DNA from: Hofstenia miamia
Lineage: Eukaryota; Xenacoelomorpha; Acoela
Assembly (NCBI GenBank): GCA_004352715.1
Contig: SCFE01000040.1
Coordinates: forward strand, 706,588-770,587
Length of the DNA stretch: 64,000 nucleotides
Reading direction: 5' to 3'
In this document: piece after piece, positions 31,322-44,305 of the stretch
How positions within the stretch are numbered: the first letter of the stretch is position 1
Layout of the letters: every line of letters begins with the position of its first letter
Made by a program: the position numbers and the translations under genes
Notes under the pieces: model-generated
The model's input: the letters and a program-made list of their open reading frames with translations, nothing else
Told to the model about the DNA's origin: nothing
The model's database searches: none

Positions 31322-31385
31322 TTTATTGAACAAATTAATTTTTTGACAAAATTTCTATTTTTGATTTTTAGCATTTAGGCAAACT
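31322..31385. repeat. Fragment related to the foldback arms
   Basis: TTGAACAAATTAATTTTTTG followed by ACAAA and a TATTTTTGAT stretch closely match the inner part of the 28.7 kb arm. Confidence 0.6.
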
Positions 31386-33627
31386 AATATTTTTGATGCC
31401 AGGTTTCACTTAAGGCATGTTTGTTGCTTCAAGAAAATAATTCATAGATCCAAAACCCAAATATTTCAAAATGAAAAAAATTGGAAAAATCATGTGTTAT
31501 TTGCATTAGAGTATGTTTGTAAGTGCATTAATATTGATCAAAGCAAATATGCAAGAGGTAAAAAAACCACAATTTCTCTAGTTTTTATGCATAAATTGCA
31601 CTAATTGTAAAAGTGCACATTACATAATTTCTTTTTGCAGGCCCCATACATGCCTGTTATTATTACTGACTCATTTACCCATAAAAAATTTTCCATGCAT
31701 TTCAATTGTTTAGACAGTTCTATGTACAAAATTTATTTTGCTTTTCACAATCAATTCATTACATGCAAACAGTTACATTTTCATTTTTCAAATACATTGC
31801 TATTTTTCCATTATAAAAATTCCATGTGTTTAATTTGTTTTGCTAATATCCAAATACATAAATGAGAAATTTTTTTGTTAAACTTGACATTACTAGCATA
31901 ATGCACTAGAAAGGCAAACTAGTAATTAGAAAAATTAAACATGGGTTATGCATAAAATGACTTAGTATTATAAATGTATGAAATATAGACTTACACATTA
32001 AAATCAAAGTAGTTTCTGGAAAAAAGTTACATGGTTTTATGTATAAAGACACAATTTCAATTTCTAACAATTATGCATGCAATGTTATTAATATGATTTA
32101 TACAGACACATGGTTTTCAATGTACAAAATTATTCTATTAGTTTTACATGATGATCTTCTCTCTGTATTTATTTTTAGTGTTTATGGTTTTTTCATGAAT
32201 GTACATGTTGTAGACTATTATATCTTTTGTTGATTTTTACATGAAGATCTTCTTTTCAACATTTCTTTGTGGTTTATTTACATTTTAATAGATTATTACA
32301 TCTTTTGTTGACTTACACACCTTTTTCAGCTTTATTTATGGGGTTTTATGTGGCTGTGTGCATTACAAGGCTTTCCACTATTCCATAGTTTTGCATCACA
32401 AAAATAGTCACAATTCCATGCTCTGCTCTGCCTTCTTTTCTAAATGTATACACTTATGAATTTAAGCCACAAGCTATATGATAAGTATTAATCAAAAGCA
32501 AAATGCTTACAAAGAATTTGATTTCTAGAAACAGCTAATAAGTTCAATACCACTAATTTAGTAGACAGTTAAAAATGATTACATATAAATAATTGCCTTC
32601 AGTCAATTGCAAGTTAAATAAATTAAACAAATGCAATTAAAACAAAATACTCAATAAAACAAAAAGTGTATAAATTCACTTTAAAGCCAAAAAGTTGTAC
32701 AATGGAAAGAGATAATAAATTAATAAATATAGGTGAATAAACCAATAATGCATAAACCTGTTTAAAGCAAAAACATGTATGATGGAAAGATAGAATACAA
32801 AAATGTAAATAGATGCATAAAGCAATACCACACATAAATTCATTTAAAGCAAAAACATGTATGATGGAAAGAGTGTTAATACAAAAATGTATATAGATAC
32901 ATAAACAATACCCCTATTAAATTTGTTTTAAAGCAAAAATGTGCAAGATGGAAAGATAAATAATACAAAAATGTATATATAAAATAAAATATGGAAAAAG
33001 CATATGATGTAGCCCATTATTCTTTGTGGAGATACATTTGAAACAATTAGCAAAGTTCACTTTACTGTTTAAGTAGCTTTGAGCCAGAGAGTTGATTAGT
33101 CACAAATTTGATATTTTAACATTTAAATGAAAATGCACTTGAATTCCCTACTCCAAGAAAACCACCACTTCCAATCTCTGATGTGTCATAATGATTAGTC
33201 AACAATTTGCTCCAGTCTTTTATGCTTTGGAAATTGTAATTCCACATGTCAAAGACATTCCTCTTTACACTGTGTGGTGGGCTCGATCAACAATTCTCTA
33301 TGAAAATGCATCTCTTTAGATTTCCATCTGCTAAAATTAACTTATTGCAGTTTTACAATAATTGTAAAAACAGAGAGGGTCACACACACTGTCACAAAAT
33401 AATCAAATACATAGTTAGAGTAATTCCTTTTTACTAATGCAGGTAATAAAACACTCAAGAAAGCAATTTTAAAAAACATGTGATAGTAGAGTACATACTA
33501 AAAATAAATGAAGAAATGCGAATTATATTCTTTGACCCAGTGAGTTGATTAGTTACAAATGCAGCTTAGATAAATTTGTATGTTGCAACCAAGTAATCTC
33601 AGTGTAATTGATTATGAATTAGTATTT
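31386..33627. other. AT-rich noncoding interval with a short tandem repeat
   Basis: No gene supported. It contains the tandem block at 32682-32990. Several small ORFs (for example 31635-31865) are AT-rich and without motifs. Confidence 0.4.
32682..32990. repeat. Four tandem units of about 83 bases
   Basis: Units begin at 32682, 32764, 32846 and 32930 with AAAGCAAAAACATGTATGAT-like sequence, then GGAAAGA, then AATACAAAAATGTA. Divergence between units is moderate, so this is not a fresh expansion. Confidence 0.75.
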
Positions 33628-34510
33628 GTTGATACTATTAATTTTGACCAAACAAAAGGGGTGAAATCACTTCCATTATTTTTAGCCACCATCTTCACAG
33701 ACAAAGATTCAAAATTTGAAATCAACAGGTACTTTTTCAAGCTACTATAAATAGATTCAAATTCATGTTAACAAGTTGTGTTTAGTAGTGGCCTGGATCC
33801 ATCATGGCAACAATTTAGGGACTTTGTGCCATGCCATGAAAGTGCACTTAGGTTATGAATAGAGTTTTTATTCTCATTTAGCTGGCTACCAATCATTATC
33901 TTACATGTATTAAACTTAACAAACTTGAAATATGGCTGGTAAGGCAAAACCTAGGAATTTATATTTATATTATTTTAGATACAAATTAATGACAATAAGG
34001 TGACTGTGCATGTAATGAATATTAAATGTAGGTTAGAAAGCTGCTGTATATTAAACTAATCTATTAAAGCCAATATATTGCAGTAATGGCTATATGTAAT
34101 ATTAATTACACAGCTAGTGACAAGTCAGGTTGCAAGTACATGAAACACTTTTACAAATAGAGATTAATTTGAGTTGTGTCTTGTCTTGAGTACGCACCAA
34201 GCTAGGATAAGGTACATGTAAGTTACCTCAATGAGCTGAGAAGGGGAACTCAACCAAAGGGATCATTGGTGAGCAAGTGATACTGGATGTGGAGATTAGC
34301 CTCAGGCAGATGCCCACTATCAACAATTAGAAGAGATACTGCATGGCTTTGTCACCTAAATATTTATTAGTTATGTTTGTTAATGAAAGTTAATGGAACT
34401 AACTGGAAGTTAAGCAGTAGCAAATTATTACATCCCTACCCACAAGTACACCACTAAAGCTATAAAGTAGCAAAGAGAAACAGTGACAATGCCTGGTAGA
34501 GGATGTTACA
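33628..34510 (+). repeat. LTR-like repeat A
   Basis: Similar to 36006-36982, which lies just before gag of gypsy-1, and inverted at 35019-35815. Shared landmarks are TTCCATTATTTTTAGCCA, a CATGAAA...CTTAGG segment, GAGCTGAGAA, GTTAATGGA and CATCCCTACCCACA. It ends in GCCTGGTAGAGGATGTTACA, the counterpart of the TGGTAGCAGATGCTACA at 36983. Boundaries are approximate. I call it a solo-LTR-like copy carrying some internal sequence. Confidence 0.6.
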
Positions 34511-35018
34511 ATAAGTCTTCAAGGAATAAATTCACCCCAGGACTGCTATGTAAATCCTGAGTGTTAAATAAAAACCCAAATTTAAATGCACATTCAGCAA
34601 AATATTAGTTTGCAATTTTCTCAAAATTTTTAGCAATCAATTTTTAAAATATCAATGTGTGTATATTTTTTACATGTAAATAATATACTATTTATAAGCA
34701 TTTTTATGTTTAGAAGTAAATCTCAGCATGAAGTTGACTAATTTGATGAGCAGAATTCATATCCAGTGATGGAGAATTGAGTGTGAATTAGTACATCAAC
34801 TACAAGGAAAGTGAATTGCCTGGAAAAGCATATTCTCATTTCTATGGCAACTACACAATACAATGGAAAAGACATCAACAAGACAGGGAATAACAAATTT
34901 GTCAATGTTTCTATACCAACTACAATATGAGTGTATAAAGAATTCATGCATAAAAATTACAAAAGCAGTGAAAAGCTAAACACTCATATAATGTATACAA
35001 CCACACAAGAGTCATAAT
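34511..35018. other. 508-base spacer between the inverted LTR-like repeats
   Basis: AT-rich single-copy-looking DNA forming the loop of a large palindrome. A 69-residue minus-strand ORF (34738-34947) has no motif. Confidence 0.4.
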
Positions 35019-35815
35019 GTAACATCCTCTACCAGGCATTGTCATCCATTTCTCCTTGCTATTTCATTATAACTGTAGTGATGTACTTGCAGGTAGGGAT
35101 GTACTAATTTCATACTGTTCCACTTCCATGTCTTTAGTTCCATTAACTTTAATTAATAGACATTATCATAACCACTATTTAGGTGACAAAGCCTCACAGC
35201 ATCTCTTCTAATCATTGGTAATGGGTGTCTCAATGAGGCCAATCTCCACATTCAGTATCACATGCTTACATATGATCCAGTTGGTTGAGTTCCACTTCTC
35301 AGCTCATTGATATAACTTACATGTACCCTATCCTAGCTAAGTGTATACTCAAGACAAGACACAACTTGACTTAATCTCTATTAGTAAAAGTGTTTCATGT
35401 ACTTGCAACCTGACTTATTACTAGCTGCATAGTTAATATTATTTACAACCATTACCAAAATATATTGGCTTTAACAAACTAATCTAATATGTAGCAGCCT
35501 CCTATCCTACATCTAATAACTGATAAATGCTCAGTAACATTATTGGTTATTTTCTTGTCATCAATTTGGATCTAGAGTAATATAAATACAAATCCCTAGG
35601 CTTTGGCTTACCAGCCTTATTTCAAGTTTGTTATTTCTAATACATGTAAGATAATGATTGGTAGCCAGCTAAATGAGAATAAAAACTCTATTCATAACCT
35701 AAGTGCACTTTCATGGCTTGGCACAAAGACCCTAGAATCATTCCCATGATGGATCCAAGCCACTTCTAAACACAACTCATTTAGCTTGACATTGTATTAA
35801 GCAATCAAACCACAA
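35019..35815 (-). repeat. LTR-like repeat B, inverted
   Basis: Reverse-orientation copy of repeat A/C: TGTAACATCCTCTACCAGGC at its left end mirrors the right end of A. Similarity can be followed to about 35815, where TCAAGCTAAATG (complement strand) still matches repeat C. The first part of the repeat is missing or too diverged. Confidence 0.6.
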
Positions 35816-36005
35816 TAAGGAATTGTAGCATAATCCAAGAATTAATGCTGCTAAAAATAAACAAAGAAGAAATTAATCAGGCAAGGAAGATTATCATTGA
35901 ATTATGATTAAATTAGTATTAATTGTAAAGCAAATTCAGTTTAGATTTATCATCATTAATTTTGTAAAATGCAACTAAGAAACAACATTTACCAAATAGT
36001 ATTTG

Positions 36006-36982
36006 TTGAAACAATTTGGCAAAAATGAAGGGGGCAATATTGCTTCCATTATTTTTCAGCCATTTTAGCAGATGATTCAAAATTCAAATTCAGCAGGTAC
36101 TTTTGGATCTGAAACTATAAATAGAGTGAAATCATATGGAGAACTGTTGAAGTAAATTCTTTGAAAATCTTATCTTTAGATTTAATCTGGTTTGCTTATT
36201 ATTAAATCATGTCAAGCTAAATGGTAAATGCATTAGTAGTAGCAAGGGCACACATCTGGAGTGATTTGAGGGTCCTTGATCCAAGCCATGAAACTGCATT
36301 TATCTTAGGGATATGATTAGGAGTTTTTCTCAATTTAGCTGACTATCAATTCTTTCATCAACATGTATGTAATAATAAAACCTCAGAGAAAATGGTTGGA
36401 TAACCAATTGTAGGTTATTACATCTTTATATTAATTAGACTATGTAGGTGACCCATAAATAGACTGATAAGGAGCCTGAGCATGTATTAATAATTAGATG
36501 TAAGTTAGGAAGCTGCAAGTAATTATCTATTTAATTATTTAAATTAAATAAAGCCAGTATTTTTCAGTAATGGCTATATAAATATTAATTAAGCAGCTAG
36601 TGACATTTCCAGATTGCAAGTATAAATTACACATTACAAATTGAGTTTAAGTCAGTTACATCCAGCCTTGAGGGTTGCACTGAGTTAGGATAGGGAACAC
36701 ATAAGCTACTTCATTGAGCTGAGATCTGGAAACAATCCATTGATAATGAAGACAACTACATGTTGAAAGGTTTGGAGATCAGAGTCTGCCAGAGGCCTCA
36801 TGAAAGATCAGTCAACAGAACTGCAACATTCAGTCCACATCTAAATAGTGTTTGATTACTACATAGTTAATCAAAGTTAACTACAAGTATTAATGGAGTA
36901 AAGAAGTTAGTAAAAGTACATCTCTACCCACACTAAACACAGAATTACATTCAAAAGGAATTAGTCAATGTGAGTTAGAGCT
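36006..36982 (+). repeat. LTR-like repeat C, 5' of gypsy-1
   Basis: Starts near TTTGTTGAAACAATT and runs to just before the primer-binding-like site at 36983. Diverged from repeat A but with the same order of landmarks. Its position directly before gag supports reading it as the 5' LTR of gypsy-1. No matching 3' LTR is found downstream of the broken pol. Confidence 0.6.
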
Positions 36983-37215
36983 TGGTAGCAGATGCTACAT
37001 GGCTACCATAACAGGTTAAAGAACAAAGAAAAATCAACAAGTTGATATCCTGACTCACTACTTACATTTGAAGAAGTAAGAAATGCAAGTATGACATCAC
37101 CAAAGAAATGGACAAGGTAAGACATGCAATGGAAGCACCAACTACCAGCAAAGCATGCAGATTCCAAAACAAAGAATCATACCAAGATGCAAGCCACTAC
37201 TAATCATAATTAAAA

Positions 37216-38382
37216 ATGACAAATACAAGAGGAAAGAAAGGAAGTGCCAAGAAAGGCACAAGCAGAACAACCACTACCCCAAGAAGATCATGTTCAGAAA
37301 CAGACACATCCCCCACAGAATTAAAGACCCTACACATGTCCCCAGAGGCAAGTTCAACAGAAATCTTAAATATTCTCAGACAGAATAACAAAACAGAATC
37401 AATATTAAGAAGTGAGATACAACTGCTAATGGAAAAAGTTGCAGAACTAGAACAACAATGAAAATATGAATGCACAGAAGAAACCAACATTTGAGAGTTC
37501 TATCTTACCCAAGAATATTAACAATGACATTATTCCATGAAATGCAACATTACCAAAATTTAATGGAAAGGTCAACAGTTATAGCCCAATGTTCATTGAA
37601 TGGCTTCAAATGTTCAAAATTACAATGGCTGAGAGAAAGGTAAGTCAGCAAGCAGCAGTTGCAAGATTCCCACTATACCTTACAGGAGCAGCATCCCAAC
37701 ATTATTTGCTGCTGGACACCAATACAAAACGAAATTACAAACTATTAATTGGAGACTTTGTAGAGTACTACTAAAACAAAAGCTTCAAAAACCAGTACTG
37801 AATCATATTGAACTCAACAAAAATGAGGAAAATGGACAATATATGAAACTACATTCAACAAGTGGAACAAATAGTAACACTTAGCTCCAGAGGAAACAAA
37901 TATTTGAAGTATGACCTCTTCTCACATATTTGCAAGGGAATGCCTGAGAACATTAGAACCCAATTTGAAATCAAATATGATGTGGACAACAAACTAGAGA
38001 AGATGATAAGAAAGGTGGTGGAAATCCAAGCGACAATTGAAAACAATGCCCACATCTACAAAAAAGACGTATGACACAAAGAAAAACCAACATAATGGCA
38101 AAATAATTACAAGTCACAAACAGTGAATACCAAACCCTACAATGAAAATAAAATGGAAACATTTATTAGAATAAAAGGTAAAAAAAGGGAATGGCGGAGA
38201 AAGTAAAAGAGAGGGACATAAAGTGCTATAGTTGTGGAAAGAAGGGGCACAGAAAAGATGAGTGCAAAAAGCAGATCAATATGATAAGAAAAGAGGAGGT
38301 GTACTACAAAGACGAAGATGTGGTTGAATCTGAATCAGAATTGGTCAAGAACACACAAACTGAAGATGAATCAGGAAACTAG
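37216..38382 (+). pseudogene. gypsy-1 gag with nucleocapsid knuckle
   Basis: The N-terminus (from ATG 37216) is Lys/Thr-rich, followed by a helical stretch (TEILNILRQNNKTESILRSE) ending in a stop at about 37461. The capsid-like part continues in shifted frames (MFIEWLQMFKITMAERKVSQ, 37589-37774; KYDLFSHICKGMPENIRTQF, 37862-38074). The last frame (38191-38382) has CYSCGKKGHRKDEC, a CX2CX4HX4C zinc knuckle, and an acidic tail. The order matches Ty3/gypsy gag, which packages the element RNA in virus-like particles. At least three interruptions make it a pseudogene. Confidence 0.75.
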
Positions 38383-38469
38383 CTCAAGTGCAGACTCCAA
38401 AAAACCAAGCACCAATAATGATTACAACAAATTTGGACAACATTAACACAATAACAATAATGATAAATG

Positions 38470-39980
38470 GAGTGATGACAAAGGCAACAATCAATATGGG
38501 GCTGTGACATCTATTATAACTGATGAATGTGTGATGAAACTGGGGTTTAAACAACAGGACCTTGAATATTCAAACAAAAGACTAATTAACACATCTGGAG
38601 AATACATAGACACAAAAGGAAAGTTAAACACAGTACAAATTAGAATTGAGAACACCACCTTTAAACAATTGCTAGTAGTAATAGACACTCACAACAATTT
38701 GTTACCATACAAAGTGATATTGGGCAATGATTTTTTAATGAAGAATGGATGCTTAATAAATTACTCAAATAGAACAATCAAGGTAAAGGAAGAGGAAATC
38801 AAAATTGAAGAACAAGAAGGCAAGCTGTCAACAATAACATTCAAAATAGAAGAAGACATAAAGCTGCAACCATATCAATGGAGGATGCATACAATCGAAA
38901 CAGGAGAGAAGATTACTGTGGACATAATGATCTATGACAACAAAGGAATTAACTTGAAGAGAGTATCAATGCCATCAAGTGTGTGCACCATAAAAAACAG
39001 AAATGGAAGGATACTGATACTGAATGCCACAAATCACAACATTAATGTGAAGAAAACCAACATGAGGATATTTGGAAAATATGTCAAGTCTAGCATCAAA
39101 GCAATTTGGAGAGCAACTGATGACATCAATGGGCAGAGTAGTTTGTACAGTCAATTCAAGGACTTACAAACAAAAACAGTAGGTACTCCACACAGCCAAT
39201 TCAAGGGCAAGTGGATGAAAACCATCAATGTAGCAAGTACTCCCAACAGCCAATTTGAGGGCATAGGGACGAAAGTAAATGGAGAAGACAAATACAAGAC
39301 ACCACAGTTACTAGAAGAGGACTATCAACATCTGAATGGGAAGCAATTGCAACAACTCAGAGAAGTGCTAGAGAGACATAAACAGATATTCAACTATGGA
39401 GAGATAATCATGGGACAAGTGATAGGCAAGATGCACAAGATAGGTAAGATGACAAACAAACCAATAAAACTGCTGGTGAGACAAGTAACAGAGCAGATGA
39501 AAGATGAATACAATAGAATACTAAATGAGCTAATCAACAATAAAATAATTCAACCTAGCAAGAGCCTATATGCAGCACCAACAGTGTTTGTAAAGCAGAG
39601 AGAGAAGTACAGATTTTCAGAAACTAAATGAAGTGATGAAAAAAGACTCTTATCCACTTCCAAGAATAGAAGACATGCTGCACAAAGCCAGCAACCAAGC
39701 ACAAATACTTTACATTGATAGATCTATACAAGGCATACTGTCAGGTGCAGATGGAAAAGGAGGATATCAAGAAAACATCATTCATCACACAGTATGGGCT
39801 GTACAAGTGGATTTATATGGCATTCGGGTTGTGTAATGCACTAATGACTTTCCAGAGATATAGAACAAAGGTACTAAAGAACAAGAAACATAAAATGGAA
39901 GAAGGTGTAAATGCATACTTAGATGATATCATCATAATGATTAACACCATAGAAGAACACCTCAAAAAGCTGTATTAAAT
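38470..39980 (+). pseudogene. gypsy-1 pol: protease-like region and partial reverse transcriptase
   Basis: The frame through 38504-39631 begins with GAVTSIITDECVMKLGF and PYKVILGNDFLMKNGCLI, which fit the retropepsin flap and LGNDFL end, but the catalytic D-T/S-G triplet reads Q-Y-G. A linker with three similar SQFKG/SQFEG pieces (about 39150-39265) follows. RT then starts (LLEEDYQHL, EYNRILNELINNKIIQPSKS, APTVFVKQREKYRF), shifts frame near 39625 and continues with KKDSYPLPRIEDML, DLYKAYCQVQM, MAFGLCNALMTFQRY and AYLDDIIIM (YLDD catalytic box intact), ending at HLKKLY (39978). Inactive. Confidence 0.8.
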
Positions 39981-41508
39981 TATTTAGCATGTTAATTCAT
40001 TTTCATTAACATAAAAATGTTTCTCTACAGAGTTTTTCAGTACATTCATACATAACTTTCCATTATTACAAACTTAAATGTTGGAAGAATTATCTTTACA
40101 TACAGGAGGATATAAATTAACAGCAGAAATAATATTGTCAAATGATGTTTATTAATGTGTATTCTATATATTGTGTAATCTTTTCAGCAAATAGTAAAAT
40201 TTATCTTTCAACTACATAATGTAATTTGTAGAATGCCTTAAGATGGGTATTGATATGCAATATTAAATAAGACATAAAAACAAAACCATTAATGCTTCAA
40301 AATACATAAAAGTCCGAATATACAACAAAGAATTGTCAAATTTAAGTGTATGTATGTATTTCTTTCTCAGTTTTGAATGTTTATACTAATATTGTTATAA
40401 AATTAGCATTTTGTTCAATGCTTATGACGTAAAGATATCTTCATTTTGACAGATTATTCAGTTTTTACAATGATTCAAGTGGTGACAGTTGAATTTATTC
40501 AACAATGTAAGTTTTCATATTTTAAAAAGTTAATATTACAAATTTTGTTTCATGTGATTGTACATATTTAATATCCTTGCTAACAAAATTTGTATTAGAC
40601 TTGTTGAAAATCAATTTTTAAAGGAAATTTTTTCTAATCACTTGTAATTTTGAAAGCATTGTAGAAAAAATAAATCCAAAAATAAAACTTAAAGCATTAC
40701 AAATTTTCCTTCAAATATTTTGATTATTAATGTTTTTTTGTAATATAATTTTGAGATCTTTTGAGTATTTATTTCATTTTATTAGTTTCTGATAATTGTA
40801 ATTTACGCTATTTATTTCTATATTTAGAAAATGTTCCTAAGTTGTTTCAATACCTACTGTACAAAATGTAGTTTAAATCATTTAATGATTGCTGTTGTGT
40901 TTTTATAATCTCATAAGCAATTACAAGTATATTTTAATTAAATTAAGTTTTAAGTACTATACATATACTTAAATTTATTTTATATAGCTTTGATATTCAT
41001 TTTCAATTTAAAAATTTACTTCTTTTCATGGAAACTGTGTATGACTATGTTTTGTAAAATCAATCAATTTCATCATTTTTGCGTCAATGTATTTTTTTAT
41101 GAAAATGTGTGAGTCCTTTTGTAAGTAAAAATATTTTGCAAGTTTCATGACATCTAATTGATTCGTTTTTGAAATGGTGTTATGTATTCATTTGTGATTA
41201 TCAAAATTTACTCATTGAATGAAGAAAAATGTGAATGTTAATGCTTTCTCAATAATTATAAAATTTTTATTTTAAATTCATAAACTATTATACAACTGCA
41301 AGTACTTTAACAATAAATTGATTTGTAGAATGTATTAAAATTTATATTTACATGCAATATTAAATAACAAAACCATTCATCCTTTAAAATACGAAAATAA
41401 AATCTGAATTTACAACAAAGATTAGTCGTATTTATATGTATATACATTTTTCTTACTCATTCTTGAAAGTTTATACTAATACTGTTATAACATTTTCATT
41501 TTGTTCAA

Positions 41509-41728
41509 AGTGACAAACCATATAAAGTGTAAAAATGTATAAAGTGGAAAACCCATGTAAAAGTCTATGAAAGTGTAAAAAAGTGACAAACCATATAAAG
41601 TGAAAAAAATGTATAAATTGGAAAACCCATGTAAAAGTCTATAAATGTGTAAAAAGTGGCAAACCATATTAAGTGAAAAAAAATGTATAAAGTGGAAAAC
41701 CCATGTAAAAGTCTATAAATGTGTAAAA
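41509..41728. repeat. Minisatellite, three units of about 73 bases
   Basis: Units start at 41509, 41582 and 41655 with AGTGACAAACCATATAAAGT and contain GTATAAAGTGGAAAACCCAT then GTAAAAGTCTAT. A partial fourth unit begins near 41729. Confidence 0.8.
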
Positions 41729-42599
41729 AGTGACTACAAATGTGAAATCATCAGAAAAGGAATGTATATCATAAATGTGAAAAAACGTCAGAAAAGGAAT
41801 TTAAGTCACAAACATGGAAAAATGTCAGAAAGAATGTAAGTCTACAAATGTGGAAAACTCATATACCAGTTATTTATTTAATTCTTAATATAAAAGACAC
41901 CAATAAAATTTTAAAATGTAAGCAATTTCTTATAATATAAAATTTATATTTTTAAATGTTTTGTATATATGTGTATCAATAAACACTAACAACCAATTTA
42001 CAACACTAATAACAAAGCATGTTATTAACAATCTTGAAATGTTTCATATAAAAATTCCAATTTGCAAATATTTTATTCTTGAATTCAATGAGAAAAATGT
42101 ATTGAAAAATATTTATTTCATTTTTACAAGAGACAGTGATTGATAAATCATTTTACTTTATTAACATTTTAGTTTTGTAGCATCTTTCATTTACTTAATT
42201 GTATAAATTGGGAAAAACATGTAATAATTGAGATTATTTTCTAACTTGTAAAAAAATTCTAGTTGTATATGATTTGAAAGTGTTTTATCTAATTGTTAAA
42301 ATGATTTGGATTTCATGTTAAGACTATAACAATCTTTATGATTGGATACATTTTTGACAGTTGAACAATAGATAACAAATTATGCAATGTTAACAATTGT
42401 CTGTAGAGAGATGCAACTTTGTACACACAGTGGTATAATGGAATTTTACATGGCTGTACTGTGTTTATAGTTTGTTACATTCTGGCAGTTGAACAATGCA
42501 TATAGATAAAATTTATGTTGACATTACTAATGCATGCAACTTTCACCACATATGAATATACACATCTGGCATAACAGGATTTCACATTGATGAAAGAAC

Positions 42600-43460
42600 N
42601 AAGTCTATGAAAGTGTAAAAAAGTGACAAACCATATAAAGTGAAAAAAATGTATAAATTGGAAAACCCATGTAAAAGTCTATAAATGTGTAAAAAGTGGC
42701 AAACCATATTAAGTGAAAAAAAATGTATAAAGTGGAAAACCCATGTAAAAGTCTATAAATGTGTAAAAAGTGACTACAAATGTGAAATCATCAGAAAAGG
42801 AATGTATATCATAAATGTGAAAAAACGTCAGAAAAGGAATTTAAGTCACAAACATGGAAAAATGTCAGAAAGAATGTAAGTCTACAAATGTGGAAAACTC
42901 ATATACCAGTTATTTATTTAATTCTTAATATAAAAGACACCAATAAAATTTTAAAATGTAAGCAATTTCTNTTGCAAATATTTTATTCTTGAATTCAATG
43001 AGAAAAATGTATTGAAAAATATTTATTTCATTTTTAGTTTTGTAGCATCTTTCATTTACATAATTGTATAAATTGGGAAAAACATGTAATAATTGAGATT
43101 GTAAAAAAATTCTAGTTTTATATGATTTGAAAGTGTTTTATTTAGTTGTTAAAGTGATTTGGATTTCATGTTAAGATGATAACAATCTTTATGATTGGAT
43201 ACATTTTTGACATTTGAACAATAGATAACAAATTATGTAATGTAAGCAATTGTCTGTAGAAAGATGCAACTTTGTACACACAGTGATATAATGGAATTTT
43301 ACATGGCTGTACTGTGTTTATAGTTTGTTACATTCTGGCAGTCAAACAATGCATATAGATAAAATTTATGTTGACATTACTAAAGCATGCAACTTTCACT
43401 ACATATGAATATACACATCCAGCATAACAGGATTTCACATTGATGAAAGAACTATCTTGA
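42600..43460. repeat. Second copy of 41561-42599 bounded by single Ns (haplotype or unmerged contig)
   Basis: 42601-42970 equals 41561-41930; after an N at 42971, 42972 onward matches 42062 onward with small indels (for example loss of about 50 bases near 42125-42175) and substitutions. This looks like two alleles placed in series. Confidence 0.75.
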
Positions 43461-44305
43461 AAGATTTCAAACATTTTGGTAAGCTATTTTTATAATTAAA
43501 TCTCAGATATTGTTTTAATTCTTAATGCTTTTTTACAATATTAACTCTAGTTAGTTTTACAGATATTTCTTTTAAAAATGTAATCAATATTATTTTAATG
43601 AATTGCTGTGAATTTACTGTCTGATGTTAGATTAATTATATGCTTTATCATAAATAGAAACATTGTTTGTTTGTTAATACACATTTTTAATTGAATTTGT
43701 TTAAACTTTTATTTATCATGTGTTTTATACTGTGATCTATCACTTAATTTATTAATCATTAATTTAGATATGATCATGTGAAATTCATAATGTGCAAATA
43801 CACATTGTGTTTGTTTCCTACAGAATTCCCTCAACAACAATGATGATAAACTAACACAATAGACAAATTCAATAGTAAGATATATATATATATATAATAT
43901 ATCAAAGGTCAAGTGTACCACAAAATCTTGCCCAATTCATACTACTTATGACGCCATTAAGTACTAGTGCCTCAACCTTTGCAAGGCTTACTGGCAGGTC
44001 CCTATGAAGAAATCTGACATCCCGAAGATTGCCTTTATCACTCCATATGGTTTTTACAAGTGTTGATACATGGCCTTTGGTTTATGCAATGCCCTGGCAA
44101 CCTTCCAGAGGTATGTAACAAAGGTGCTTAAGAATGATGCTAACATTTTAGAGCCAGGCATATTTGATGAAATCTTAGTTGCTAGCAACACCTTCTCTGA
44201 ACATCTAGATAAATTGAGACACACCCTTGAACTGCTCCAGAATGCTGGACTGTGAGTTAAGGGCCACAAATGTGCTCTGGCCCATAGCAAAGTTACCTTT
44301 CTGGG

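Larger units (their letters stand above)
36983..39980 (+). mobile_element. gypsy-1: Ty3/gypsy element with gag, nucleocapsid, decayed protease and partial RT
   Basis: A candidate primer-binding site, TGGTAGCAGA at 36983, is complementary to the 3' end of animal initiator tRNA-Met. Gag follows (37216-38070, several stops), a CCHC knuckle at about 38220-38274, a protease-like region (about 38480-38780) and RT to 39978, where the element stops abruptly within the palm/thumb. RNase H, integrase and a 3' LTR are missing. Confidence 0.8.
39981..43920. other. AT-rich noncoding interval between the two gypsy copies
   Basis: Contains a diverged direct repeat of about 220 bases (near 40205-40425 and 41300-41515, both including TTTATACTAATA.TGTTATAA), a minisatellite at 41509-41728 and an assembly or haplotype duplication (42601 onward repeats 41561 onward). 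No gene seen. Confidence 0.5.

Noticed and set aside
31635-31865. 76-residue ORF with several Cys and His, considered as a zinc-finger remnant
   Set aside because: The spacing does not repeat and composition follows the AT-rich background.
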